In this document: in pieces, positions 1-6,711 of the stretch
How the letters are laid out: each line of letters opens with the position of its first letter
Numbering within the stretch: position 1 is the first letter of the stretch
From: Limnoglobus sp043780595
GTDB lineage: Bacteria; Planctomycetota; Planctomycetia; Gemmatales; Gemmataceae
Length of the DNA: 16,092 nucleotides
Direction of reading: 5' to 3'
Assembly (NCBI GenBank): GCA_043780595.1
Contig: JAYWCL010000229.1
Span: 1-16,092 of the forward strand
Notes under the pieces: model-generated
The model's input: the letters and a program-made list of their open reading frames with translations, nothing else
What the model was told of the DNA's origin: nothing
Databases searched by the model: none
Program-made: the position numbers and the translations under genes

Positions 1-371
1 GGACGCTGTCGTTGAAAAGGGGAACGAACTCCCGCGTCGCAACGCGGGCTGCCGAGCGAAAATCGCGAGAAAACGAGCGCAACGGCGAGATTACACCCAG
101 CCACTGTCATGCGCAATGCATATGGATGGAGATTGCCTCATTGAAATTGCGATTGTTTTCGACTCAAGCGGAAGGCTTATGCGTGTAATCGCCCCGATTC
201 CACCACTGTCGTACGCAATGGATATGGATAGAGATTGTCGCATTGAAATTGAGGTTGTCTACGACTCGGGAAGGATCAGGGGGCTGACGCCACCCCGCTC
301 GCCTTTGCGTCGTGCTTCGCACGACGCCGACGATTAACAATACATTCAGTCTGGTGAAATAATACATGCGC
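1..371. other. Gene-poor left end of the window
   Basis: No gene is convincingly supported here. The stretch contains a small hairpin (CCCGCG at 31-36 and CGCGGG at 43-48, 6-nt loop, no T-run) and the 102-bp-period direct repeat. Short open frames on both strands have no recognisable domains and no convincing ribosome binding site. One plus-strand frame is open from the window edge to 337, so the tail of a gene starting outside the window cannot be fully excluded. Confidence 0.5.
101..275. repeat. Degenerate direct repeat, period 102 bp, two copies
   Basis: Positions 101-165 and 203-267 align without gaps at about 55 of 65 identical bases, each beginning CCACTGTC and ending CGACTC. The similarity continues a little further (to about 175 and 275) with a small gap. 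The period of 102 bp is a multiple of three and a plus-strand frame is open from base 2 to 337. However, seven of the ten differences would change an amino acid, so selection on a protein is not evident. It may be a duplicated regulatory stretch or an old tandem duplication; no function can be assigned. Confidence 0.6.
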
Positions 372-509
372 ATACACACCGGTGGCTTCCATAGCAACAG
401 TGGTAATTTCGCATTGTTTCAACCAGTCGACGAGTTGGCGAAGCCCCGCCGTGTGGGTGCCAGTCGCCAAACGAGTGGGCCGAAAACGCCCCCCGCTCAG
501 TCGAACCAA
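372..509 (-). pseudogene. IS110-family transposase relic (N-terminal fragment)
   Basis: The minus-strand translation of this stretch contains a block ending in VAMEATGVY, preceded by LRQLVDWLKQC. This is the characteristic end of the N-terminal DEDD/RuvC-like region of IS110-family transposases, usually read as 'L..W L...G...V.ME.TG.Y W..L'. After TGVY the similarity stops within a few residues (AHVLFHQTE instead of the expected W-containing segment). The frame then runs into unrelated low-complexity sequence and ends at 276. The catalytic N-terminal residues and the whole C-terminal Transposase_20 part are missing, so only about 46 codons survive. It is a decayed mobile-element remnant. No inverted repeats were found, as expected for IS110. 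Confidence 0.75.
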
Positions 510-601
510 CGGGTTGAGTCCGAAGACTCGATCGCCACTTACCTATCGAGCATCGCGCGATACGCTATGTATAAGATACAAAAAGTTCCTGTCACTGTGG
601 G

Positions 602-616
602 GCGGGGCTTCCCCGC
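602..616. other. Short GC-rich hairpin
   Basis: GCGGGG (602-607) and CCCCGC (611-616) form a 6-bp stem with a 3-nt loop, upstream of the secreted-protein gene that starts at 738. There is no T-run. It could be a transcript-end structure of vanished upstream sequence or a dispersed intergenic palindrome; the function is unknown. Confidence 0.35.
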
Positions 617-737
617 GCGGCGTGGAACCAAGCGCTGTAGCAGACACCGCCTCATTGGTTTCTTACTATTTGCTCTGTCTCTCCGTGCGGTGCGGCGGAG
701 CTGGGTCGTTCGGCGGCCAATACTTCACTGGGGAACT

Positions 738-1607
738 ATGCCCATGCGTGCCTTTCTTTATGCTCTTTTCTTGGGACTGGTGGCGTTGCCGCCCGGTGCT
801 GCTCAAGCCCAGTCCGCCGACGACGTGGCCAAACTGATCGGTCGCTTGATCGAACTCGATTCGATCGATCTCGCCAAGGGTGTGAAGTTTCGTGCCGGCC
901 TCGAGCCGTCGCTTCACGAACTCGATGCGGACGAGTCCACCATGAAGGTGTTGCCCGATCCGTACGAGGTCCAAGGGCGAAAAAAACCGGGGGCGGCCGG
1001 ATGGTATCGCGTCAGCTTCACGGTTCCGGAAAAACTCGGCAAGTTCGCCATCCCCAAGGGCGGCTACAACCTGGGCGTGGAAAGCAACGTCCTCGGGAGT
1101 TGGGAGATCTACACCTACAACAACGGCAAGCCGGCCGGTGCGGCGATGGCGACGGGCGTCCAAGGAGCGTGGAATCAGGGCAACTTGTTGTCGAACACGA
1201 GGCAGCCCGCCACGGCTTGGATGAGCAATGCGCCGATGCCCACGAAACCGGGCGACAAGATCACCATCGCCATCCTCGCGACGGCGGAACCGCTGGGCCG
1301 GGGCAGTCCCGACGGCTTCGCGTTGCGCCATCTCCGGCTGCGTTTCGCACTCGCGCACACGTTCGCGCGTCAGCCGCTCTTTGGCACCGTCAGCGCACCC
1401 GGCACGGGAAGCGGTTTGCACGGTGCCCGCGAGATGCTCGGGACGCGCAAAGGCGAGGAATTGAAAGCTCTCCAAGAGAAACTCAAAGGGCCACTGGCGC
1501 GACTGGATGCCGTGTTCGAGGCTGCGGAGGCGGGGCAACTCGACAACCTGACGAAAGCCATGCGGACGGCGACCACCGAGATCAATGAGGCCTTGAAGCA
1601 GAAATGA
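738..1607 (+). CDS. Secreted protein of unknown function (beta-rich ectodomain plus C-terminal helix)
   Basis: The start was set at the ATG at 738 (a second in-frame ATG is at 744) because a GGGGAA stretch lies just upstream and a clear signal peptide follows. The signal has basic residue R4, a hydrophobic core and a cleavage site near AAQAQS at residues 21-26. The frame is open as far back as 366, but that extension shows no plausible leader or domain. The mature protein, about 265 residues, has a central region (about 88-205) rich in beta-strand-like segments such as WYRVSFTVPEKLGKF and GGYNLGVESNVLGSWEIYTY. This suggests a jelly-roll or galactose-binding-like fold, as in ectodomains of planctomycete sensors. 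Residues 235-289 look helical or coiled coil. No membrane anchor follows, so it is probably periplasmic or exported. Its substrate is unknown, and the gene stands alone, convergent with the sulfur operon. Confidence 0.85.
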   Translation: MPMRAFLYALFLGLVALPPGAAQAQSADDVAKLIGRLIELDSIDLAKGVKFRAGLEPSLHELDADESTMKVLPDPYEVQGRKKPGAAGWYRVSFTVPEKLGKFAIPKGGYNLGVESNVLGSWEIYTYNNGKPAGAAMATGVQGAWNQGNLLSNTRQPATAWMSNAPMPTKPGDKITIAILATAEPLGRGSPDGFALRHLRLRFALAHTFARQPLFGTVSAPGTGSGLHGAREMLGTRKGEELKALQEKLKGPLARLDAVFEAAEAGQLDNLTKAMRTATTEINEALKQK

Positions 1608-1725
1608 TGGCATTGAGGACGTCGCGTGCCGCCCCAGAACTTCATCGGGCGGCGAGCGTTAACCCGCTCTTGTGACTGGTGTTCGCCATCCACGATGTCC
1701 CTCGCTTGCGCGCTTGCGTGTCCGG
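1608..1725. terminator. Convergent intergenic spacer with imperfect palindrome
   Basis: The plus-strand gene ending at 1607 and the minus-strand operon ending at 1726 converge on this 118-bp gap. It contains GAGCGTTAACCCGCTC (about 1656-1671), an imperfect palindrome centred on TTAA. This could act as a bidirectional transcript end, but no T-run accompanies it, so the terminator call is tentative. Confidence 0.3.
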
Positions 1726-3396
1726 CTAACGGGATCCGTCACCAACCGTCGGTGAAGGTTCAAACAGCTTGTATGTCTTGTAACCGCCACTAATGTTTGA
1801 CGCCGAGAAACCCTTCTGTTGCAGAATTCTCGTCGCCAAGTAGCCTCGCTGCCCCACCTGACAGTATGCGGCAATCGGTCGGTCGCGGGGGAGTTCGTGG
1901 AGGCGAGAACGCAGGTCGTCCACGGGGATGTTCGCGGCTCCGGGAATGTGGCCGGAAGTAAATTCCTGCGAAGTGCGAACATCGACCAGGAACGCTCGTT
2001 CGGCAGGAGGAACTGCCAATATTGCTTCGATATCGGTCTGTGGATGTTCTCCACGCAATAGGCCGCTGGCGACGAAGCCCAGCATGTTGATCGGGTCTTT
2101 GGCCGAACCGAATTGCGGGGCGTAGGCGAGTTCCATTTCTTCGAGATCGAACGTCGTCATTTCGGCTTGAATGGCCACGGCCAGCACGTCGATGCGTTTG
2201 TCCACCCCGGCCCCGCCGACCCCCTGAGCACCCAGCAGCCGTCCCGTTTTCGGCTCGAAGAGGAGTTTGAGCGTCATCGGCTCCGCACCGGGGTAGTAAC
2301 CCGCGTGATGTGCCGGATGGATATAGACTTTGCGAAACGGTCGATCCAATCGACGCAAGGCTTTTTCCGAAGCCCCGGTTATTGCGATCGTGCGGTCGAA
2401 GAAGCCGAGGATCGCGGTTCCTTGCGTGCCTCGATACGACGCTTGGCGACCGAACGCATTGTCGGCGGCGATCCGGCCCTGGCGGTTGGCAGGTCCAGCG
2501 AGCGGCACCTGAATCGGATCGCCCGACACGACGTCTTTGATTTCGACCGCATCGCCGACTGCGTAGATGTTCGGGTCCGTCGTTTGCAAATACTCGTCGA
2601 CGCGGATACCGCCCCGAGGCCCCACTTCCAGCCCCGCATCGACCGCCAGTTTGTTTTCCGGTCGGACACCCACTCCCACGACGACCAGTTGAGCGGGCAG
2701 GCGTCGACCGGAACCCAAGCAGACGATTAGCCCCTCGGCGGATTGTTCTACCGCCACCGCAGATTGGCCGAGGAGCAAAGTGACGCCTTTGTCCGCCAAC
2801 GCCTGTACGATGGGCGCGGTCATCTCCTTATCGAACGGCGTCAGGATCTGCTCGTTCTTTTCGACCACCGTGACCGCCGTACCACGTCGGACGAAGTTCT
2901 CGGCTAATTCCAGACTGATGAACCCGCCACCCAGGAGAACGACCTGCTTCGCACCCCGATCCACCTGCTCCTTGATCCGGTCGGTGTCTTGCAAGTCGCG
3001 CAGCGTAAACACCCCCGGCAAGTCCACGCCGGGAATTGCAGGGCGAACGGGAGCCGCCCCGGTTGCGAGAATCAGCTTGTCGTAGGTTTCCTCGTATTCC
3101 CGCCCCGTGGCGAGATCGCGCACGCGTACTGTTTTGGCCGTACGGTCGATGGCTTCCACCCGCGACCGCGTACGCACGTCGAGCTGAAAGCGCGATTGCA
3201 ACATTTCGGGCGTGGTGACGAGTAGTTTTTTGCGTTCTGCGATTTCCCCACCGATGTAATACGGCAAGCCACAGTTGGCGAACGACACGTCCGGCCCGCG
3301 CTCGAACAGCACGATTTCGGCATCTTCCGAGAGGCGACGGGCACGGGCGGCGGCGGATGCCCCCCCTGCCACGCCACCGACGATGACCAGTTTCAC
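1726..3396 (-). CDS. CoA-disulfide reductase-like FAD/NAD(P)H flavoprotein with C-terminal rhodanese domain
   Basis: The GTG start at 3396 is chosen because AAGGAG lies about 8 nt upstream and the FAD-binding strand KLVIVGGVAGGASAA begins immediately. This gives 556 aa, a normal length for CoADR-rhodanese fusions. Visible parts are the FAD Rossmann motif (residues 2-18), the single active-site cysteine C42 in FANCGLPYYIGG, and the NAD(P)-binding motif VVLLGGGFISLELAE (152-166). A second FAD motif, IYAVGDAVE (277-285), and the dimerisation domain (about 325-450) follow. The C-terminal rhodanese domain (about 455-548) has catalytic C512 in the loop CQVGQRGY. Family knowledge: such fusions reduce CoA persulfide/polysulfide or CoA disulfide with NAD(P)H, with the rhodanese relaying sulfane sulfur. 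It is the last gene of the ArsR-led operon, 34 bp after the YgaP-like gene, and probably works with it in the cytoplasm. A polysulfide reductase role versus NADH oxidase/CoADR activity cannot be settled from sequence. Confidence 0.93.
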   Translation of the reverse strand: MKLVIVGGVAGGASAAARARRLSEDAEIVLFERGPDVSFANCGLPYYIGGEIAERKKLLVTTPEMLQSRFQLDVRTRSRVEAIDRTAKTVRVRDLATGREYEETYDKLILATGAAPVRPAIPGVDLPGVFTLRDLQDTDRIKEQVDRGAKQVVLLGGGFISLELAENFVRRGTAVTVVEKNEQILTPFDKEMTAPIVQALADKGVTLLLGQSAVAVEQSAEGLIVCLGSGRRLPAQLVVVGVGVRPENKLAVDAGLEVGPRGGIRVDEYLQTTDPNIYAVGDAVEIKDVVSGDPIQVPLAGPANRQGRIAADNAFGRQASYRGTQGTAILGFFDRTIAITGASEKALRRLDRPFRKVYIHPAHHAGYYPGAEPMTLKLLFEPKTGRLLGAQGVGGAGVDKRIDVLAVAIQAEMTTFDLEEMELAYAPQFGSAKDPINMLGFVASGLLRGEHPQTDIEAILAVPPAERAFLVDVRTSQEFTSGHIPGAANIPVDDLRSRLHELPRDRPIAAYCQVGQRGYLATRILQQKGFSASNISGGYKTYKLFEPSPTVGDGSR

Positions 3397-3430
3397 GATC
3401 GAGACTCCTTTGGTTTGGGATGGGCAACAT

Positions 3431-3988
3431 TCATCGGGAACAACTCGGAGCGGTCGGTTCGCGGCACTGGTTCCACGGCATTCTCGCAAGGATCATACCC
3501 ATGCCGCAGGTGTCGGTCATTCCCGCGAATACCAGACCGGCACCCACGAAAGCCGATAGCCCGATGAATCCGATGTGGACGAACCCACCGAGTACCGCCC
3601 CCAGCACGACGAGCGACCCTGCCGCGATGCGCACTTGGCGATCGAGCGAGATTGCCTTCTTCCCACGGATGACCGGCAAGCCCGCTTCGATGCAAGCGAG
3701 CGTGCCGCCCGCGACGTTGACGACGTTCGAGAATCCGGCATCGAGGAATCTCTCGCACGCCTGTTGGCCGCGGCTTCCGGATCGACAGATGACGTAAAGC
3801 GGCTCCGTCGAGCCGTTGCGCTCGCGCATCAGTGCCGCCGCATCGAGTCGATCCAGCGGTACATTCCGTGCGATTTCGACGTGGACTTCCCGATATTCGA
3901 CGGGCGTACGCACGTCGATGAGGTTGGGTTTCTCACCGACATTGCAGAGTTTCGCAAACGCTTGCGGGTCGATTGCAGTCACAGTCAT
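3431..3988 (-). CDS. Rhodanese with C-terminal membrane domain (YgaP-like, DUF2892)
   Basis: The ATG at 3988 has GAAAGGAAA about 6 nt upstream, and the product is 185 aa. Residues 1-107 form one rhodanese domain: LIDVRTPVEYREVHV at about 23-37 and the active-site loop CRSGSRG with C68. Residues 115-172 fit the DUF2892/YgaP membrane domain: the entry LDRQVRIAAGSLVVLGAV, a second hydrophobic segment GLSAFVGAGLVFAGM, and the conserved DTCGMGMIL before a PWN motif. Family knowledge: E. coli YgaP is an inner-membrane sulfurtransferase whose cytoplasmic rhodanese transfers sulfane sulfur and can be S-nitrosylated. Here it lies between the tiny membrane peptide and the CoADR-rhodanese fusion in one operon. 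It therefore probably channels persulfide sulfur at the membrane to, or from, the flavoprotein. Extra C-terminal cysteines (C175, C183) are present. Confidence 0.92.
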   Translation of the reverse strand: MTVTAIDPQAFAKLCNVGEKPNLIDVRTPVEYREVHVEIARNVPLDRLDAAALMRERNGSTEPLYVICRSGSRGQQACERFLDAGFSNVVNVAGGTLACIEAGLPVIRGKKAISLDRQVRIAAGSLVVLGAVLGGFVHIGFIGLSAFVGAGLVFAGMTDTCGMGMILARMPWNQCREPTAPSCSR

Positions 3989-4062
3989 GGCGATTTCCTT
4001 TCGGTATTCACATCGCGGTCCACACGGGCGGGAGCCGAACTCGGCTCGCAGGCTGCGCCCAG

Positions 4063-4194
4063 TCAGGTCTTCACCCCGAAGCGCGGCAGTATCCACACTT
4101 GCAGGATGATCCAGGCGACCAATAAGCCCAGGGGAATGAGCATTTCCATCGCGTTGCCTCCTTTTGTTGCCGCGTTCTCCGGCTGATTCTCCAT
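4063..4194 (-). CDS. Tiny single-span membrane peptide of the sulfur operon
   Basis: Two in-frame ATG starts, 4194 (43 aa) and 4149 (28 aa), are each preceded by GGAGG with the same 8-nt spacing; the longer form is given here. The C-terminal part MEMLIPLGLLVAWIILQVWI is one transmembrane helix, ending in the conserved-looking tail LPRFGVKT. The N-terminal extension MENQPENAATKGGNA is hydrophilic and is partly just the translation of the second ribosome binding site. I recognise similar tiny 'LPRxGVxT' peptides beside rhodanese genes from general knowledge, but no function is established that I can cite. It sits between the ArsR gene (74-bp gap) and the YgaP-like gene (74-bp gap). It may assist or regulate the membrane rhodanese. 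Gene finders could easily miss it. Confidence 0.75.
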   Translation of the reverse strand: MENQPENAATKGGNAMEMLIPLGLLVAWIILQVWILPRFGVKT

Positions 4195-4207
4195 CGCGTG
4201 GCCTCCT
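4147..4207 (-). promoter_or_regulatory. Duplicated ribosome binding site/start block
   Basis: Read on the minus strand, the segment GGAGGCCACGCGATGGA (4207 to 4191) is nearly repeated as GGAGGCAACGCGATGGA (4162 to 4146), 45 bp apart and in the same frame. Both are strong Shine-Dalgarno/ATG combinations. This is either a small in-frame duplication that made a second start or a deliberate pair of starts giving two peptide forms. Confidence 0.7.
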
Positions 4208-4268
4208 TCAAAATCGGCCCACATTAGTTGATGTATCGCGAGCAAACGACACTTCGAGCGTAAAAAAA

Positions 4269-4598
4269 TCAACGCTTGCCGCTCCCGAATCGTGCCTCAA
4301 TACAGGACAGGATGCTCGCCAGATGCAGTTCGACGATCTGGTAGTACGCCTTGCGTCCCTCTTTCTGACTCGTTAAGAATCCGCACCGCTGCATGAGCCG
4401 CAGATGTTCGGAGGCCATGTGGCTGGGGATGCCGCACGCCTCGGCCAGTTCGCCAACGGTGTAGCGACCCTGCAAGAGCATCTGCACCATGCGAAGTCGA
4501 TGCGGATGCGCGAGTGTCTTGAGGCACTCCGCCGCTCTCGCCATCGCATCGAGTGGCGTGAGCTTCGGTCGAATGGCAGTTTTCGCTTGCGACGTCAT
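4269..4598 (-). CDS. ArsR/SmtB-family repressor, probable sulfide/persulfide or metal sensor
   Basis: The frame is open to an ATG at 4628 (119 aa), but that codon overlaps a perfect -35 box. The next ATG, 4598, lies 7 nt after a perfect -10 box, so I prefer 4598 (109 aa, leaderless). The fold is a compact winged helix: AECLKTLAHPHRLRMVQMLL (dimer and helix 2), then YTVGELAEACGIPSHMASEHLR (recognition helix). The wing QKEGRKAYYQIV and a C-terminal dimerisation helix follow. Cysteines at 25, 55, 72 and 99 (numbered from 4598) include one in the second helix and one in the last helix. This arrangement is reminiscent of BigR/SqrR-type ArsR proteins, which sense persulfides through a disulfide or polysulfide between two such cysteines. 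As first gene of a rhodanese/CoADR operon it probably autoregulates it and is relieved by sulfane sulfur. A metal-sensing role tied to the P1B ATPase is the main alternative. Confidence 0.9.
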   Translation of the reverse strand: MTSQAKTAIRPKLTPLDAMARAAECLKTLAHPHRLRMVQMLLQGRYTVGELAEACGIPSHMASEHLRLMQRCGFLTSQKEGRKAYYQIVELHLASILSCIEARFGSGKR

Positions 4599-4605
4599 CC
4601 GGTCA

Positions 4606-4633
4606 ATTATATCGGGATGTTCCGACATGTCAA
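4606..4633 (-). promoter_or_regulatory. Consensus sigma-70 promoter of the ArsR/sulfur operon with candidate operator
   Basis: On the minus strand TTGACA (4633-4628) and TATAAT (4611-4606) are both perfect hexamers separated by 16 nt. The spacer contains ATGT-CGGA-ACAT, an inverted repeat that begins just after the -35 box. This is a plausible operator for the encoded ArsR repressor, which would block RNA polymerase directly. The predicted start of transcription falls at or next to the ATG at 4598. Confidence 0.75.
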
Positions 4634-4642
4634 ACGATTTAC

Positions 4643-4693
4643 CGCCTAATAGTCGGTCAGCACGCGCGGCGCGAACGAAGCGCGTAGCGCGTT
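4643..4693. repeat. Direct repeat A, left copy (pairs with 6712-6762)
   Basis: Aligned to 6712-6762 with an exact offset of 2069 bp, 48 of 51 bases match; the differences are at 4672, 4685 and 4688. The right copy is the 3' end of the P-type ATPase gene. The left copy lies 10 bp upstream of the ArsR promoter's -35 box. Together they bracket the M23-like gene. Confidence 0.92.
4646..4693 (-). pseudogene. Remnant of the 3' end of the P-type ATPase gene
   Basis: Read on the minus strand, this stretch ends NALRASFAPRVLTDY and a TAG stop. The intact ATPase ends NALRASFTPRVLTDY with the same stop codon. Immediately upstream, similarity decays through a short insertion (CTGAAAACG against CTGAACG), so only about 15 codons remain. 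It is either a duplicated gene end or the tail of a lost ATPase paralogue. Confidence 0.88.
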
Positions 4694-4717
4694 TTCAGCA
4701 CCTATATTGTGCGCGTC

Positions 4718-6553
4718 CTACGTGTTGACGGGCGGTTCGACGCGCTTCGTCTTACGGAAGACTTCTACGCCGTTGATTTCCACGATGAGCGTGTTGTCGC
4801 CCCAAGTCGCATTGGCAGGGGTGCTGGAGTTGGCGTTTATGGGAATGTAGACGTGCATTCCACGGAAGCGACTGTCGCGACCGGTGAAGCGGGCGACTTC
4901 GACCGGCACGGTTTGCGGGGGCTTGAGCCACTTGAACGCAACCTCATCCGTCGTTCGCACACCATAAACGGTGACCCAGAAATACAACACGGTCGCACTG
5001 GTTGTACTCCCCTGAATCGTTGCCGGTTCGGTCGGTCGTTCGATGAAGGTTGCCCGGTCCCATAATGTCGTCGTGAATCCTCCATCGATCGCACCGCGTG
5101 TGTCGCCGAGGTACGTCGGCAGAGGGGTTGGGCGTTTGGCCGCGGGTAGCGCAAGTGTCTCGACCGGACGACCGCCGAAAGCGGTATAGAAATCGAGTTT
5201 GGGCCGATCCGTCGAACCCGAGCCACCGACCTGACCGATGGGTTGCCCCGGTGCGACGATGTCGCCTGGCTGGACCGTTACCGAACCGCGTTTGAGGTGA
5301 AAATAACTGCTATACCAGCCGAAACCGTGATCGATGAAAACGTAGTTGCCGCGCTCGACGATCGGCCCGATCACTGGCGTTTGATTGCGGTCGGGTTGGT
5401 CGTTGGCCACGCCGATGACGACACCTTGTGCGGCCGCGAGTACCGGCACGCCGCGATCCATCGCCGCATAATTCGCGAGAGAGTACTCGTCGCCGGTCGA
5501 GCGATTCCAGGTAAAGTTGCCTCCGCGATAATCTTGTGGGGCATCCGGCGTGCCGACGTTCACATAGTTGCTCGGCACCCAATCCTGATATGCCGTCCCG
5601 CCAATCGGTAGCGCGAACGTCGGTGCCGTGTGAGGAATGAACAACGGCTTTCCATAGAATTGCTGGCCGAATGCGAACGGTGCGATATCCGGCGCGCCGG
5701 CCGTGTTGCTGTTGCGCAAAAACCAGACGGACGAATTTCTGTCGTATACGCCGACGGTCGTGGTGCCATTGCCGTCCCAGTCGCCGACAACCGGTTGCGT
5801 GAAGCGCGTCCCGTACCGAAAGGTGATGACATCGGAATCGAAGATCGAACCGGAGGCATTCGTATTTTTGAGATACCAAGTTGCCGTACTCTCATCGAAT
5901 ACGCCGACGGTTGTGGTGCCATTACCGTCCCAGTCGCCGACAACTACCAGGAAACCTGCTCCAGGAGGTATCCCGAGGTCGAGGGTGAACGAAGAGTCGG
6001 GTGCGCCCGCGCTGTTGCTATTCCGGAGTTCGAACTGGGAATACAGATGGGAACCTACGTTGGGAGGGCTAAGAAAATCGATTCGGGATGTGCCGATCGT
6101 ATCCGTACCGTCGCCGTTCCAATCGCCGACAATCGGCAGCGTCCCTTGAGTGGCAAAACCAATCGGGATGTTGGTACCGAACGTAAATCTCGGGTTGAGA
6201 CCACCGAAGATCGGGCCATTGGGAGTTTGACTGATCGTGCCTCCGTCGTCGGTCAGACTCCAGATCAAGCCGAAATCTTTACTATCGCTGTAACGAATGA
6301 AATCGACCGATCCGATGCTGGCCCGACCGTTACCGTTCCAATCCCCGACAATCGGCATGTCGTTGCTATTTCCGAAATCAAACGGAGCGATGTCTGGTGC
6401 GCCTTGATCGGCCTGATTGCGAATGTACCAGCGATTGACATTGCCCGCACCAGACACGAAGGCGATTGCCGAACCCACTTCGCCGAATGCGGCGGGTGTC
6501 AGGCGGTCTTCCAGTCGCTCGATGGACAGGCGATGAGCAGCGGGGTTTTTCAT
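4718..6553 (-). CDS. Planctomycete surface protein: FG-GAP/VCBS-like repeats plus degenerate LytM/M23 domain
   Basis: The ATG at 6553 is preferred over a TTG at 6571: CTAAGG lies about 8 nt upstream, and the protein then begins with the planctomycete export-associated motif (LSIERLEDRLTPA, residues 9-21). Residues 35-300 contain four copies of a calcium-site-like motif (VGDWNGNG or VGDWDGNG, at about 69, 142, 205 and 256). Each is followed by strand-rich sequence, two with TTTVGV(F/Y)D, as in FG-GAP/VCBS beta-propellers. Residues about 345-465 match the LytM/M23 fold: RGVPVLAAAQGVVIGV, GNYVFIDHGFGWYSSYFHL with H419, and VAPGQPIGQVG. By eye, the four zinc-ligand positions are replaced: H to Y357, D to N361, and HxH to K452-L-D454. 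A C-terminal beta domain (about 490-605) follows. It is probably an exported cell-wall or polymer-binding pseudo-peptidase. The gene is bracketed by direct repeat A, separating the ATPase from the ArsR operon. Confidence 0.88.
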   Translation of the reverse strand: MKNPAAHRLSIERLEDRLTPAAFGEVGSAIAFVSGAGNVNRWYIRNQADQGAPDIAPFDFGNSNDMPIVGDWNGNGRASIGSVDFIRYSDSKDFGLIWSLTDDGGTISQTPNGPIFGGLNPRFTFGTNIPIGFATQGTLPIVGDWNGDGTDTIGTSRIDFLSPPNVGSHLYSQFELRNSNSAGAPDSSFTLDLGIPPGAGFLVVVGDWDGNGTTTVGVFDESTATWYLKNTNASGSIFDSDVITFRYGTRFTQPVVGDWDGNGTTTVGVYDRNSSVWFLRNSNTAGAPDIAPFAFGQQFYGKPLFIPHTAPTFALPIGGTAYQDWVPSNYVNVGTPDAPQDYRGGNFTWNRSTGDEYSLANYAAMDRGVPVLAAAQGVVIGVANDQPDRNQTPVIGPIVERGNYVFIDHGFGWYSSYFHLKRGSVTVQPGDIVAPGQPIGQVGGSGSTDRPKLDFYTAFGGRPVETLALPAAKRPTPLPTYLGDTRGAIDGGFTTTLWDRATFIERPTEPATIQGSTTSATVLYFWVTVYGVRTTDEVAFKWLKPPQTVPVEVARFTGRDSRFRGMHVYIPINANSSTPANATWGDNTLIVEINGVEVFRKTKRVEPPVNT

Positions 6554-6711
6554 TTTGGTAACCTTAGACAAACGGTGAGAAAATTAGCGTAGATGCTCAA
6601 TTGCATTTGCTCAGGTTAACACATCAACTTCGGGGTACAACTCGTTTACTTGTTTACTGCGTGTCCGTTTGTCCTGGAATCGTTCGTCAAAACAGGTAGC
6701 ACGACGTGCCT

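Noticed and set aside
2..337. Possible gene tail entering from the left edge (open plus-strand frame)
   Set aside because: The internal repeat differs mostly by amino-acid-changing substitutions, and the translation has no recognisable domain; kept only as a remark.
366..737. N-terminal extension of the secreted-protein gene (frame open from 366)
   Set aside because: The extension overlaps the IS110 relic on the other strand, is basic and featureless, and precedes a clear signal peptide beginning at 738.
4221..4234. ACAT-N6-ATGT inverted repeat between ArsR and the tiny peptide gene as a second operator
   Set aside because: Four-base arms occur often by chance, and the half-sites are in the opposite order to the candidate operator in the main promoter.
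5630..6592. 320-codon plus-strand frame opposite the FG-GAP/M23 gene
   Set aside because: It is a repetitive shadow of the minus-strand repeats (for example VPVADNR repeated) with no start signal or recognisable domain.
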